Shown one piece after another: positions 23,001-35,075 of a stretch of DNA of 64,000 nucleotides (position 1 is the stretch's first letter; each line of letters starts with the position of its first letter). This stretch comes from Apostichopus japonicus (taxonomy: Eukaryota > Echinodermata > Holothuroidea > Aspidochirotida > Stichopodidae). The DNA is taken from the NCBI RefSeq assembly GCF_037975245.1, contig NC_092570.1, forward strand, positions 5,087,001 through 5,151,000. The letters run 5' to 3'. Position numbers and translations under genes: made by a program. The notes beneath the pieces were generated by a model. That model ran no database searches, had not been told where the DNA came from, and saw only the letters and a list, made by a program, of their open reading frames with translations.

Positions 23001-26000
23001 CACCAAAAACCCAACTGAAACCCCCAAACAGAAATCTCCCACTAACCCACACATGTATATAACGTAGCGTTTAACGTGACGTGAAAAGGACACGGACCCA
23101 AAGGCCAACAGAACCAATACAATAAATCACTACAAACCAGCCCCAAAAAGCAAACTGCAAACCACAATGAGTGAACCCCCCCCCCAACCCATATATTATG
23201 TAACGACTACACAAACCCCCACACCTAACAACTAACTCACTCCAAATTTCATCCGGGGAACGCCGTCCCGATAGTAGACGACAGGCTTGCGCCAGCGTCT
23301 ACGAAATTCAGTGTCGGGAAGCCGTGCGTGGTCGGCCTCCATGCGCAACCTATGTCACTTTGCATGAGGGAGACGACAGCCTCGGCCCTCCAGACGTCCC
23401 CATCAAAACTAGGCGGCAACTGCTGTTCCAGATGTGTCTCCTGATGATAGCGGCAAACAACAACAGCAAATCCCTAACCTATCTTGGGCACACAGAGGGC
23501 AACAAACCATACAATACAAAATCACTACTAATGGCCCACAGTGTGCAACCAATAACACCAATAACGAAGGCGTGAAACCATCATTCCCACACCAACCGGA
23601 CAAAGGGACACTCCAGCAAAAGGTGTTGCATAGTCTCGATGGCCTCACAGCCCACATGTTGACAAATCCCATCACCTAATCGCCACCTGACTAGGCGAAA
23701 ATGGTTAGTGATGAGGACTCCATGTGCAATCCTCCATGCCAAGTCCTGGAGACGGCTATCTAGTGACTTACAACACACAGACCGGCACACATCTGGAGTG
23801 ATGGCGATTTGGCAACCCGACGGGCACACAGGCGCGGGCATTGAACATAACACAAAGGGGGCCACGTTCAGCAGAACATCTGGCCCGCCCTCCTCTTTGA
23901 TTCTATGAAGTGAGTCACCAATCTGAGTATACATCCCCCGAGGGGCGTGTCGCATTTGGCCGGTTATTGGAAAAGGATCCAGGCCAGTGGTGGCCAAAAA
24001 GAAACCCACACCAGAACCTAACAAGAAAGGCAAAGGGAAACGAAGGATTCTCAAACGCAACGAACACACCTTTCAAAGGAAAAGGCGCAGTTTAGATGGT
24101 AGGTGGACCGGAGCCAACCGGTCAAGGGGGTCTTTTACAGAACGATCCTTTTGACAAGGTTTGGTTTGCGCTTTCCCCAAATGAAATCAAAAATGATCCT
24201 CTCCAATCTCACTAAAGCATGATCCGGTGCAGCGATCACCGTACCAGGATACCAAAGAAGAGGAACAATAAAACGATTAACAACTGTAACCTTTCCAGGG
24301 AGGGAGAGCCACCTCCGACTGAATGTGTCGAGCCTTGCCTCCACCTGATCAGCCTTCTCGGCCCAAGTGGTGGCCTCGGGGGCACCATAACCTAGCCAGA
24401 TGCCATTTACCCTGATCATGACATCTGACCAAGTAGCATCGAACGAGAGGGATTGGCCGCGCCAACCTCCTAAACGCAGCCCTTTGGTCTTGGACTTGCT
24501 AAGTCTGGCACCAGTAGCCTCTTGGAAGGTGGCCAAAACCTTCAATAAAGGCTTGAAGGAGGCGAGGTCTGACAAAATACAAGTGACGTCATCGGCATAT
24601 TGCACGCTTGTAACTCTAGCCCCACCCCGTACATTGAAGGGTCGATAACCTAAGCATCTGTCCAGCGAGGTACTAAGCGTTTTGCTGAAGAGAACATACA
24701 ACAACGGGGAGAGGGGACAACACCGATGGACTCGAACCTTCGAACCGGGAAGGGACCAGAAGTTAATCCGTTAACAGTGACCATGTTCGTGACGTCCTTA
24801 TTTAGTAACATGACCCAACGAATAAACACTGAGTTCAATCCAAAGGACTCTAAGGTTCTGAACAGAAAGTCGTGTTCTACCATGTCAAAGGTCTTCTCCT
24901 GGTCCAAGGAGACCAGTGCACATGGCAAATCACGAACTTTAACAAACTTGATCAAGTCAAGTTAGCAGAATTGACGTTGTGTTTATGAAGGGTGCACAAT
25001 CGTACAAAATCTTCCAATGAGTCGGTATTCACATTTGGTCGGTTTTCCCCGAAGTTACCCTATTATATAGTTGACTCAATGTAATCAGTCTTACATGACA
25101 CTCGTTAGTCCCATATAATAACGGGCTTTGCGACAGTGTCTATCCACGGTCGATCACACCTCAAAGTTCCCCAATAAGTCCTAAGTGGCTTCCTGAGCCA
25201 AAGTGACACAATAAGACTACCAGCCAAAACATATAGTCAGGGTGCTAGCCTGGTTTCATTTACACGTTTGAGGACGGAAGGTTTGATGGTCCCAATCAGT
25301 AAAGGAAGGGCACATGGGTCTGAGGAATGAATATATATGAAATTTCCTTTTTTTCCCAGGTGGCCATCTTGGATTCTGGCCGCCATCTTGGAAGTGGGTT
25401 ACCCAAGCAACATGCCATGGCCATCATCTGTTTCAGTGACCCCGGAAACACCTTTATTGACCACTCATTTGTTCATCTCCGATGTTTACAGCCAGATATA
25501 TGACATTTCCTTTTTCTGGCGGCCATCTTGGATTTTGGTCGCCATCTTGGAAGTGGATTACTCGAGCAACATGCCATGGCCATCATCTGTTTCAGTGACC
25601 CCGGAAACATCTGAATGACCCCTCATTTGTTCATCTCCGATATTTACAGCCAGATATATGACATTTCCTTTTTTTCTGGCGGCCATCTTGGATTTTGGCC
25701 GCCATCTTGGAAAATCGGAGCCGAACAAGTGGGTTCCACGGATAAAATCAATAGATAGGTCGAAAAGAAACTCCATGCCAAATTTGGTACTTTTGTCCAG
25801 CCTGTAACGTTAAGCCTAAAAATTGTTGCTAAGCCACCTGACTATACACATTAAGCTCCATACAGCTAGTCTACTTCCGGTCTTTTTAAGGAATATCTCA
25901 TTTTCAGGAACTTGAGGATTTCTGTAATTCGTTAAATAATCTTTGCAGTCCTCACAATTTAATATCATCAGTAGTTTGATTTACACTATTAATTCCGTAC

Positions 26001-29000
26001 CAGTTTCGAGACGGTATGGTGATAGGCCAATACATCCATGCATGATGTAAACATTTAGCCTGTTAATGTTTGGGGAACAGTATACTTCGTAATTACTTTC
26101 AATACGCTGTCGTGTTATGCTAACCTTTTTGAATTTCTTTAATCTCTTCATTATTTTCTCTCTTGCCAGCGTGTCTTGTAGTTTTTCTTTTCGTAGTTTT
26201 CTTGGTCGATTTCGGACTGGAAATGGTGACTTCATTTCTACGGAGGGGTATAGGTGACTTAACTTTGCTGTTCACCACTGAGACGTCGTTCGATATTGAA
26301 GTGATATGTCTGTCTACTTGTTGACGTAGACTGAAATTAAATACATGCAAATAAGATCATTGGAAAATTAAATATTAAAAATCATAAAATTAATACATCA
26401 CAAACGACCAGACCTAGTCCGTACTCGTACTTAAGCATAGTTGCCTGTATTCAGAGCGCTCGTCCCTCATGGACTCAAGACTATCATAGATAGCCTACTA
26501 TTGGCTAGAATTATGTACTTAATTATGTTACTAAAAAAAGCGTTATACTTGTACTCATGCCAAAGCAAATTCTATTGCTCGAACTCATGCTGTTATACTC
26601 ATACCACATTGCCTACGACGAAGAAACTGAATCTGTTGCGTGCACAGTACTTTAATGATATGGATGGAACTTCCCCCTGGTGTTAGGTAGCCTATGCGTG
26701 AAACTTTATGAAAGGCGTTATCGTCATCAAATTCTTCCCCGACTGAATGTAAGAAGTCCACTAAGAAAACATTTTCCCCGACTTACCACGGAGATGGGAG
26801 TCATTCCCAAACCCTTCCCCACCCCAACCCCAATTTGGCAGTATTAAAGTCTTAAAAATTTACCCGATGTTGTTGGACAGTTTTTTATTTCCTGGATGTC
26901 CGTCGAGATCCTGCAAAAGAAGAATATAAGACATAACACAAGTATCAGTTTGATTGTTAACCTTAATTGAAATCTGTGACTTAAATTTCTCACGAAAATA
27001 AATAATGATTGAATCTCCTTACATTGTTATGCTAACGATATGCCACCCCTCCACCACCACGGACCATGCATTTATAAGATTTAGTAGTCTATTTTCATGC
27101 CTTGTATATACTATAGCACAGACATAACGTTGTCGAACTTTGAATGTAAGACACAAAATATGATGCAACTTGATTTACACACCACACCTGTATTATGCAA
27201 ACGGTTTTATTGTCATTGAGTATTCACGACGTTCTTATTCATTTATGAACACTACTTCAAATATGCTACTCACTTTAGGAGTGTGACATGACATCTGGAA
27301 ATTCTCTCTACGCTGTATGTCCGTCTATTATTTTCAACAATATTTTGGTTATGTTGCATGTCTGGTCGGCAGGCTCAATTCAACGTGATTCAGCACATCA
27401 ATGTTGGTACTTTTTTCTCGTCGTGTCTAACGTACGACGCATATATATAGTGCTTACAATTGACATGTTTCCATGTTGTATGAAACCATACTGTGTCAGT
27501 TGCACCATAGTTTCATGTCTATGTAGAAAATAATTTGCGATTTAAAGGGGAGGAAAATGTCTGCTAAATAATATAGTAAGAATACCGAAGCGTACCGAGA
27601 GACACTTTGCATACCATACCATGTCATACCATAACAAACCATACCATATCACGTCATGCCATACCAAACAACACCATAACATGCCATACCATACCATGGC
27701 ATACCATATTACGTCATACCATACCACGACACCATAATATGTCATACCATACCATATGACACCATATCATAACATACCACACCATAACATACCATATCAT
27801 ACCATAAAAAAATCATACCATACCACGTCACTAGCATACCACGACACCATGTCATACCATACCAAAACCATATGACACCATACCATACCCAACGTATAAA
27901 CTCCATACATGTCCACTAATATGTCCTTAGAACCCTTTGAACTATGAGACAACCATTCACCAGTTGGCGTATTCTCCTACCTCACTTAAAGCGATATAAT
28001 GTAAAGGCAGGTCTGCTTTGGTGATCTCCAATCGGCCCTCTACAGCCCCACGGTATATTGCATCTAATATCGTGTTCATCTTTGTTATATCTTCCTCGCG
28101 GAATTCACCGTCTTGCCTTCTTTCAACTATGACACTGTAGATAGTAAGTGAGGGTAGGTATGTATGACTTTCAGCTATTTCACTATAAACTACTTCTGGT
28201 ATTTGGTTTACCACGTATGGTGATTTAACCAAACCTAGATTGCCTACCGTACTATGTACACGTAGCAGTATTGTTATTCACATTGTATGCAGTTACCGTC
28301 GGTGTGAAATGCTGGATTTATCATTTTCCCACCACCAGTTTACCCACCAATTTCACCAAACTGGCTAGAATTCTACAGGAATACAAGTACCGTGTTTCTT
28401 TCTTCTTATTTGAAGAATATTGCAGCAATTTGTGAAATTGGTTAGCCCGTCAACGAAATCATACAATACACTTCAGGACGTTAGCATGTGTGGATCAAAG
28501 GTCTCCCTCCCCCACCCTCAATATAAATGTACCTCAGAAATGCACCATTTCATGTCAAACACTTCAATAAGTTTATGGAGGAGAACCACAAGACCCCTAC
28601 ATCGGAACCGGCTTCAACAACCACAGGGCCACAACCCTTCCTTTTTAAAATCCTGGATCCGCCCTTGCATGGGGGGGGGGGCGTTTGGGACTTCTTTCTT
28701 AAGAACTCATAATGCTTACTTTTGTAGCCACTTGAAGCCCTAGCTTTAAAATCGAACATAAAATAAATTTGTGTGGGGTATGTATTTAGCTGTAGGCCTA
28801 CTTTACGTCTGAGAAGTAAAAAGCTATATAATATTCATATATTTAGATGCCATTTTGTGTATATAGGCCTGCTCTGGAAAGAAATATCATTGGCGTTAAC
28901 AGGTAGTACATGCAGTAAGGTATACATAATTATAACCCACCTGAAGTCTGTCCGGACTCCTTTAACGCATCCAACTATAAGTCTCTGCTGTACTAAAAGT

Positions 29001-32000
29001 TCATTAGTTGCTTTCTTCAAATCCCTTTCCGCCATGTAAAGTTTTCGTTTCAAATCTTCCACGTGTCTTTGATTATCTAGTTTAAAGAGGAAACCGGATG
29101 TGATTTGTGATAGTAACTTAATTTGGAAGTAATATACGACATGAACAATAAATCTCAGAAATATTTTGCCGATTTTGCTCCAGAAGAGTAAGGACGTGAC
29201 AAATATAGCTGCGGCACGTCAATGCAGCTTTCCTTGTTCATTTATCAATAATTTCTATATAATATAATACAAATTGCCAATTATCCAATTATTATTATTT
29301 TATAGGAAATATCCATAGGAATTTTTTTCTTTGTGAAGGATACATGTGTAGGAAACATGTTTTTTTATTCATATAAATGTACTTTCTATCCTTACTTAAC
29401 TGGGATCATCGTGTGCATTTGTTTAATGTTCGATGAAATATGCATCAACCTCTGATACAGAGTTGTTCTAAAAGTAGGCCTAATAAGTACGAAAAGTGAA
29501 TGTAATTCAAATTTGCATATACCAGTATGTGCTATTTGACAAAATAATTTATACGTACCATCCTTTGATGTCTTCTGATTTATGTCAGTTTTAAGTTTCT
29601 CCATTTTAGATTTATCTTCAATTTCCTGTTGAGAATTAAATTAACAAGTGAAAAAGGGTTTAATTTACATGTTCCATCCTTCAATACAAATACAAATGGA
29701 ATTACCCGGAATGGAGTATTTAATTGGTTTCATAATTCCACATCTATATATGTATAATTTTATCTCAGGGAACATTTCTGTAACTTACCTTGACCCTGGT
29801 CAGTAATCGTTCCTTCATGTCTTCGTGAGTTTTCTTTAACTCCTCCAACTCTTTCTCCAATTCCTGCTCCCGTTTGGCTGACGTCTCAAGAATACGGTTC
29901 CTTTCCTTTTCCCAGAGTTGAAGTACTGATCCCCTTTGTAACCTAATCGATAAGTTCAGAGAAACAAGTCAATGTCAAATGAGACAAGGGACTTTTAAAC
30001 TAGTCACCGCAGGCGCGTAGCGAGGAATTTGCCAAGCGAGGGGCAAATCCTGTAGGCAAACTATCTAAGCGTAGCGCCACTATGTGTTGGCCGAAAATGC
30101 CTCCCAGATCGCTGGAAATGGCCCTTGTAAGTTGCATCTAAGCATTTTCTATTTTGAAATTACTAGCGATATCTTAAAAAATTTAAAAAAATGCTCAAGG
30201 AGGGGGCGGTCGCCCCCTTCGCCCCTCCCCTTGGCTACGCACCTGTGTCACCGCAATACTTTATGTACTCCCATCTATATTTATAGTAAAGTGCAATTGA
30301 TAAAGTATGGCCCTTTTACAATGACGTGTATAGTTACCCCATTCCCACACACCCCCATCCTACGCCATTCCCACACCCCATCCAACCCCCTTTCATCAAA
30401 GACAAGAAATAACGACGGCAGTCTATACTCCATAGCAACGTGGCCACTGGCTTGTTAAGGATCGGTGTAGATTATCCAAGCGTGGATGATAACAATTTTT
30501 TTACAGATTTCTTATAGTAAAACTTTGATTAAAGACTTTCAAGTTGTGATCTAATTATAGGCAGAATTGTTTTTCAAAGTTAAGATGTTTATTAATAACT
30601 AACACTTGATATGTAAATCCCTCCCTCACAACCATCTCAAGGGCCACCACGCCCATAATTCTTGTGTGAAATGCTGGATTTATCATTTTCCCACCATCAG
30701 TTTACCCACCAATTTCACCAAACTGGCTAGAATCCTACAGGATAACAAGCACCGTGTATCTTTCTTCTTATTTGAAGAATATTGCAGCATTTTGTGGAAT
30801 TGGTTAGCCCGTCAACCATACAATACACTTCAGGACATTAGCATGTATGCCAGATCAAAGGTCTCCCTCCCCACCCTCAATATAAATATACCTCAGAGAT
30901 GTACATAATTCGTTCTCGTTTGATACGTTTACAACCGTTCACTGAGCCCGTTAATATCGTCTATGTAGGTTGTATAGTATGTATAATAATGTGGATAACC
31001 TAGACGCAAGAGAATAATGGCAATCTAGATAGCAGCCCTACACATCTGATATGTGTGCACGTGGGACGGGCAGGGGAGGGGAGTATATGCGTAAGTGAGT
31101 CTATGCGTAAGTGAGTAGTCTATGCGTTAGTGATCAAATATTAACTTTACGTCCATGAAATTTATTTATATGAGGTGGAAATGCAAAGACTCATATAAGC
31201 TGTGCATTGTCCTCACCTTTAGTGTTAATCGACAACATATAAATGATTTATAAATGATTAATACAAGTACAGCATCAATACAAGATACACCCTTCTTATA
31301 AGCAAAACTGACACTTGTCCCAAAATTGCTTAACATTCTGCATTAGCCGATATAGAAGGAGCTTTTACATACTATTAAAAGCAATACTTGCTAGATTAAT
31401 TGGTCGAAAATTGTTTGCACTAAATGGATTCTTTACCTTCGGGACAGGATAAAATAAGATGATGAACTTACTCTGCAATGGTATCTTGTTTTTCTTTTAG
31501 TCTTTGCTGTAGAAATGATGCAGAGTGTCTCCCTGATTCATCTTCTCCCGAATTCTCTTGAAGTTCCCATTTCAGCTCCATCTTCTCTTGCCTCTCTTCG
31601 TATAGTTGTTCTATTGATCAATAAAAAAAGGAATCACTGTAACATTAATGACTGAATCGAAAGCGGAAACCAACAACTCAGTTCCGATGAACTGTGTTTA
31701 CTATATCAGGCGCTCGCTGATCCAGGGGTGTGGGATGTTCCTAAATGACATAGTCTCTAAAATTCTGAAAGAAATGTGCATCGCACAAGTTTCAAATGGG
31801 TAAGTCTTTCCATGCTGGTATGTGTACAGGCCCATTGGTCATGTTATTTATACCTGCGATATACATTGACTGAAAAGCTCCCAAAGTTATGTCTCTCAGT
31901 CGAATGAATGCGATAATTGACATAGTTTAGTTTTTATGTAAAAATGTATCACACTTTTTATGAGGATATGAGATTTTCTTTTATGGTTTTTCTTGATTAT

Positions 32001-34605
32001 GAAAGTACATTATTATGATTCATTTATAAATAAAACATATCACAACTGGGCGATTATTGTTGGTATATTTACTTTTAAAAAATTGACGTGAGGAGCCAGC
32101 CCTCTTTTGGTGTACGCAGGAACTTATTCTGATCGAGTGATCAAACACGTACATTCCATCTAAAACTTTACATTCGGAATAATGATCGTCGTGGACTCAT
32201 GGATGACCAACGTGTCACCTATTAATAGTGGTTACAGCTTCTTCCTACATAGTTAGAACTTAGTTTGATGATTTAGTGCGTTGGTATATTAAAGTGTTAA
32301 AGTCAATGATGGAGAAATAACTAACAGTCTGCTACAACTTACCTTGAATGGATGCAAGTTCTGCTCGCATCTTATTATCTGTGGTTGTTCGAACCTGTCG
32401 ATATAAGTAACAAGAGTGTCATGCCCAGAAAAACGTTACATCTATACATATTATAAAGAAATGCACGTGTACTATAAAAGAAAATATTATGAGACAAAGG
32501 CAAAGAAATAAGATATGATTAATAATTGACAAGTAAAGAGTATCGCTTTAGAAAATACATGTATTGGAATATATGTGTATATGTATAATATATATAGCAT
32601 CAGTATTATCGTTAGAGTAAGGAAAGGCACGCATGTATGTTCATATGTATATGGGACATGGCTATGACTATGTATATTGTTAAAACTAGACATTACTTTC
32701 CGACGAAATGTGTTACATGGTGACCATATTGGCGTCCCATATGTTTGAGTTTTAGTCACCGAAAACCACTCATGAGACTCACCTTTAGGCTCTCCTCCAA
32801 ACCAACCTTGATCTCATCGAGAACTTTGACGAACTCCAACAAAATTTGTGAAACGGTTTTGTCATTTTGAGGGTCATTCGTTTCGTCCGATGTCTTCTCG
32901 ATAAATTCTTCTTTTAACCTTCCCCAAGACTCTCGTTCCTGTAAATGAGAATAGACCATTATCCATCTTATTTTCCCCGTGCCCCTGCAAGTTACTCAAA
33001 GCCCGGGCGCTGTGGACCTCTTGTCAGGCCTAAAAGCAGTTAATCTTCCTCAGTGACGGCAAAATTTAGCAAGTAAACTTTCGATTGCACGTGCCATTGA
33101 CATATGTACCTTTCTCTATTGAAGAATAAGTGCACAGTATCATCATATTGGATTAACTAATATGGCTAATTACTGGTTTTAATCAACTCTTTGAGTGAAG
33201 TAGCTCTTCATGTATGACATTGGCACAACAGAGTGAGTGCGGTGGAAAGTGCACATATTTATGCATTGATATATAAATATCTACGGTTATGAAACAAAAA
33301 TAGCTTTTTTTAATCAATTCCGATGTATAAATAATGCGGGGAGTGACCAATAACTGCAGAAGAAATTTCGAGTCAATTTCTTGTTTCTGCTCCGAGTCAA
33401 GGCCTGTGAACAGTAAATATCTACTTTGGATGTATAGGTATAGTGTAACCATGACGAGATTGGGATGTGAGTGTCCCATAATGTCCTCGAAGTGTAACAC
33501 TCAACACGGTATAGGCCGTATACTCTCGTTTATTTACTATAGTACAAGATAAGTAAAATATCGAATCCTAACCATTTACTTTCACCGACACTGTGTCTTC
33601 TTTATCTCAAACCTTAACACTGCTCAGGTATATATATCATACATTCCAAACCGATCTCAACTACAAAAGGGACGATGTGTGAGGTATTTACAATTAACAT
33701 AAAATACAAAGGCAATTAGGCATTTTGGGTTTCTGCAAATGTGGCAAGGATTACGCAATAATCATTGGGATCTGTATGCAACACAAATTTACTGATTGAA
33801 GCTAAACTGGATTAGACGCTAAAGTCGTTTCGTTGTAATTGAGTTATTTTAATGACAACCCGGGCTGTCTATAGGTTAGACCATGGAGGTTTTACCTCCA
33901 TGGTTAGACGGTAATATGATTTGGTTTGGTAGGTAACTGGTTTCCTGCATCGGCAACGATGATAGTGCCGGTAGGTGCACCTACCTGCCTGTGTCTAGGC
34001 TGTATACATTACATAGCAGGTTGTATATTGTAAGCTATAACCTGAGAGTTGCTTATAGATAGGGAACCGGTTTTCTAGTATGGTAGCGGTGTGGGTATGC
34101 GGTTAATTGTGTAATCTATAAAGTAGGAAACCAGTGTGTGTGTTGTACGGTGTAACCGGTGTAACCGGTGAAGTTTTAAATCAAGTATAACCGCGTAAAC
34201 TACACATGGGAAGGTAACCGGTTGCCTGCGTATAGGTATTCTGGTCAGGAAACCGATTGTTTGGGTAAGAAACCGGTTCGTTCTGTAACTCCATGTCATT
34301 TCTAGAGGTAAGTCACCGGCAGGTACGTCTGGTTGCCTGGGCGATATATGATAACCCCTAAACGTAACGGATAAAGACTTCTGGTGATTTGTAGAGTTTC
34401 CCTAACTAATGTATACACTTACCACTCTTTGTAGGCTTTCATAGTAGTCGGATAGTTTTGTGGCATTGCCCTCATTATCTGTACAATTCTCCACACAAAG
34501 TACCCCATGCACAATGTCCAGCACTTTGTTGATGCCGGACTTCAGGTCCCGCAGGCGGTCCCTGTGATACAGGAGGGCTTGGTGGTCCTGATTCACCTCA
34601 GTCAT
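20086..34605 (-). CDS. uncharacterised coiled-coil protein with two C-terminal EF-hands, 13 coding exons
   Basis: Exons, in transcription order: 34605-34423, 32938-32783, 32394-32343, 31610-31472, 29942-29789, 29625-29559, 29076-28941, 28134-27981, 26910-26864, 26330-26125, 21783-21698, 20963-20838, 20253-20086. All phases join to 557 residues plus TAA. The N-terminal two thirds are charged and helix-rich (for example ELEKELEELKKTHEDMKERL), typical of coiled coil. A basic linker (STKKTTKRKTTRHAGKR) follows. Two canonical EF loops close the protein: DTNGDCSLDYSE and DEDGDDTIDFYE, each with acids at positions 1, 3 or 5, 9 and 12. It should bind calcium. No signal peptide or membrane segment is seen. 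The start is the first ATG of an exon that has an acceptor 10 bases upstream with no in-frame stop, so more 5' coding sequence cannot be excluded. Family not recognised. Confidence 0.85.
21418..21501 (-). repeat. 84-bp dispersed repeat, inverted relative to 47997-48080
   Basis: Reads (minus strand) ATCCTCCTGCAAGCAGATAC and on to GTCTCTTAGA, nearly identical to the plus strand at 47997-48080. Both copies follow TTTTAG, and both are open in one frame (ILLQADTREEASLAYQSRKL). Identity stops abruptly after CTTAGA in both. Confidence 0.75.
22238..22770. mobile_element. second TTAA-type MITE, nested in the 3.9-kb element
   Basis: Ends TTAAATGTCAGTGGAAGTGT and ACACTTCCACTGACCTTTAA, near-perfect inverted repeats with terminal TTAA, 533 bp. 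Sequence differs from the other TTAA family. No coding frame of note. Confidence 0.82.
22800..24965 (-). mobile_element. 5'-truncated, frameshifted LINE (non-LTR retrotransposon) reverse transcriptase
   Basis: Reading on the minus strand: an RT fragment from 24965 (ALVSLDQEKTFDMVEHDFLF, then NGLTSGPFPVRRFES), a frameshift near 24720, then SVQYADDVTC with the YADD catalytic motif at 24588-24599, then a thumb-like region (LSKSKTKGLRLGGW; LPGKVTVVNRFIVPLLWY). After another break, a zinc-binding zf-RVT-type segment near 23581-23800 reads CQHVGC...ETMQHLLLECPF. No endonuclease domain. The 3' part (22860-23200) holds an imperfect tandem pair of about 165 bp. Dead copy. Boundaries at the 3' end are approximate. 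Confidence 0.85.
27605..27895. repeat. CATACCATA minisatellite
   Basis: About 290 bases of irregular ACCATACCATA words with inserts such as ACGTCAT and ACACCAT. In an intron of the EF-hand gene, next to exon 8. Confidence 0.85.
28302..28541. repeat. dispersed repeat, copy A (pair with 30664-30902)
   Basis: About 240 bp, starting GTGTGAAATGCTGGATTTAT, matching 30664-30902 at high identity in direct orientation. Copy A continues for about 120 bp into a stretch ending AATCCTGGATCCGCCCTTG, which looks like a hAT-type end. In an intron of the EF-hand gene. Confidence 0.85.
30010..30245. mobile_element. hAT-like non-autonomous element, short subfamily (236 bp)
   Basis: Ends CAGGCGCGTAGCGAGG and CCTTGGCTACGCACCTG, imperfect inverted repeats with hAT-type CAG/CTG termini. 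Flanks AGTCACCG (30002-30009) and TGTCACCG (30246-30253) form an 8-bp duplication with one mismatch. Lies in an intron of the EF-hand gene. Confidence 0.8.
30664..30902. repeat. dispersed repeat, copy B (pair with 28302-28541)
   Basis: Same family and orientation as the copy at 28302. Copy B has a small deletion relative to A near the CGTCAACGAAATC segment. In the intron between EF-hand gene exons 4 and 5. Confidence 0.85.
33880..33904. repeat. perfect 11-bp hairpin with 3-base loop
   Basis: ACCATGGAGGT, TTT, ACCTCCATGGT. Next to the Grainyhead-type cluster. Confidence 0.8.
33935..34278. promoter_or_regulatory. cluster of Grainyhead-type AACYGGTT sites
   Basis: AACTGGTT at 33935-33942, and AACCGGTT at 34065-34072, 34216-34223 and 34271-34278, plus near-matches AACCGGTG at 34154-34161 and 34163-34170. 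AACCGGTT is the Grainyhead/GRHL consensus and is palindromic. The cluster lies in intron 1 of the EF-hand gene, 145 bases from the end of exon 1. Function is inference. Confidence 0.5.
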
Positions 34606-34701
34606 TTTCGGAAACCTGTATAAAAAATATATATTCCTCAAAAAGTTATCATTGCTGTTTGTTTGGAACCCCAAAGTGAATATCATATAAATAGACGTCA
34701 T

Positions 34702-35067
34702 CAAGGGCGTAGGAACCGGGGGGCTGTGGGGCGCCAGCCCCCCCCCCAGTGAAAAATATGAGGGGGCGGAAGAATATTCCGCCCCCCCCCCCCCGCTTCG
34801 CAAGTCAGAAAACCCCTTTTTCATTTCCAAATGAGAAAGAAATCTCATTAGGAGCACCAAATTGCATCTAAGGCCAGGTGAAAATGCAAAATTATTTACA
34901 AAATGGAGTGGGTGTTGAAGTGTGCTATATTGCACCAAAATGCATCTGAGGCCACCTGGAAATGCAAAACATTCCAAAGGGGAGGGGGACCCTTAGACCC
35001 ATCCCCCAGGCCGACCGTCAGTCTTCAGCCCCCCCCCCCCACTCAAAAGTACCTTCCTACGCCACTG
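34702..35067 (+). mobile_element. hAT-like non-autonomous element, copy 2 (366 bp)
   Basis: Nearly the same sequence as the copy at 883-1250, in the same orientation. Flanks are GACGTCAT (34694-34701) and GACGCCAT (35068-35075), an 8-bp duplication with one mismatch. It sits just upstream of the first coding exon of the EF-hand gene, so it could lie in that gene's 5' intron or promoter. Confidence 0.88.
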
Positions 35068-35075
35068 GACGCCAT

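Larger units (their letters stand above)
21911..25842. mobile_element. 3.9-kb terminal-inverted-repeat element with TA flanks, carrying nested insertions
   Basis: Left arm begins GTCAGGTGGCTTAGCAAC after TA; right arm ends GTTGCTAAGCCACCTGAC before TA. Arms of roughly 280 bp are similar through a long inverted stretch. The right arm carries two full and one partial tandem units of about 159 bp (starting near 25362, 25521, 25680); the left has one in inverse orientation. Each unit holds paired GATGGCGGCC or GATGGCCGCC motifs. TA duplication suits a Tc1/mariner-like or related mover, but no transposase was seen. The whole element sits in the intron between EF-hand gene exons 10 and 11. Confidence 0.8.

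Noticed and set aside
24400-24648. Plus-strand frame over the LINE
   Set aside because: Antisense shadow of the reverse-transcriptase frame.
27542-27745. Trp/Tyr-rich minus-strand frame
   Set aside because: Translation of the CATACCATA minisatellite.
27605-27895. Possible CRISPR-like array
   Set aside because: Irregular short words without spacers, in a eukaryotic intron.
28640-28670. hAT-type right end (CCTGGATCCGCCCTTG)
   Set aside because: No paired left end could be placed.
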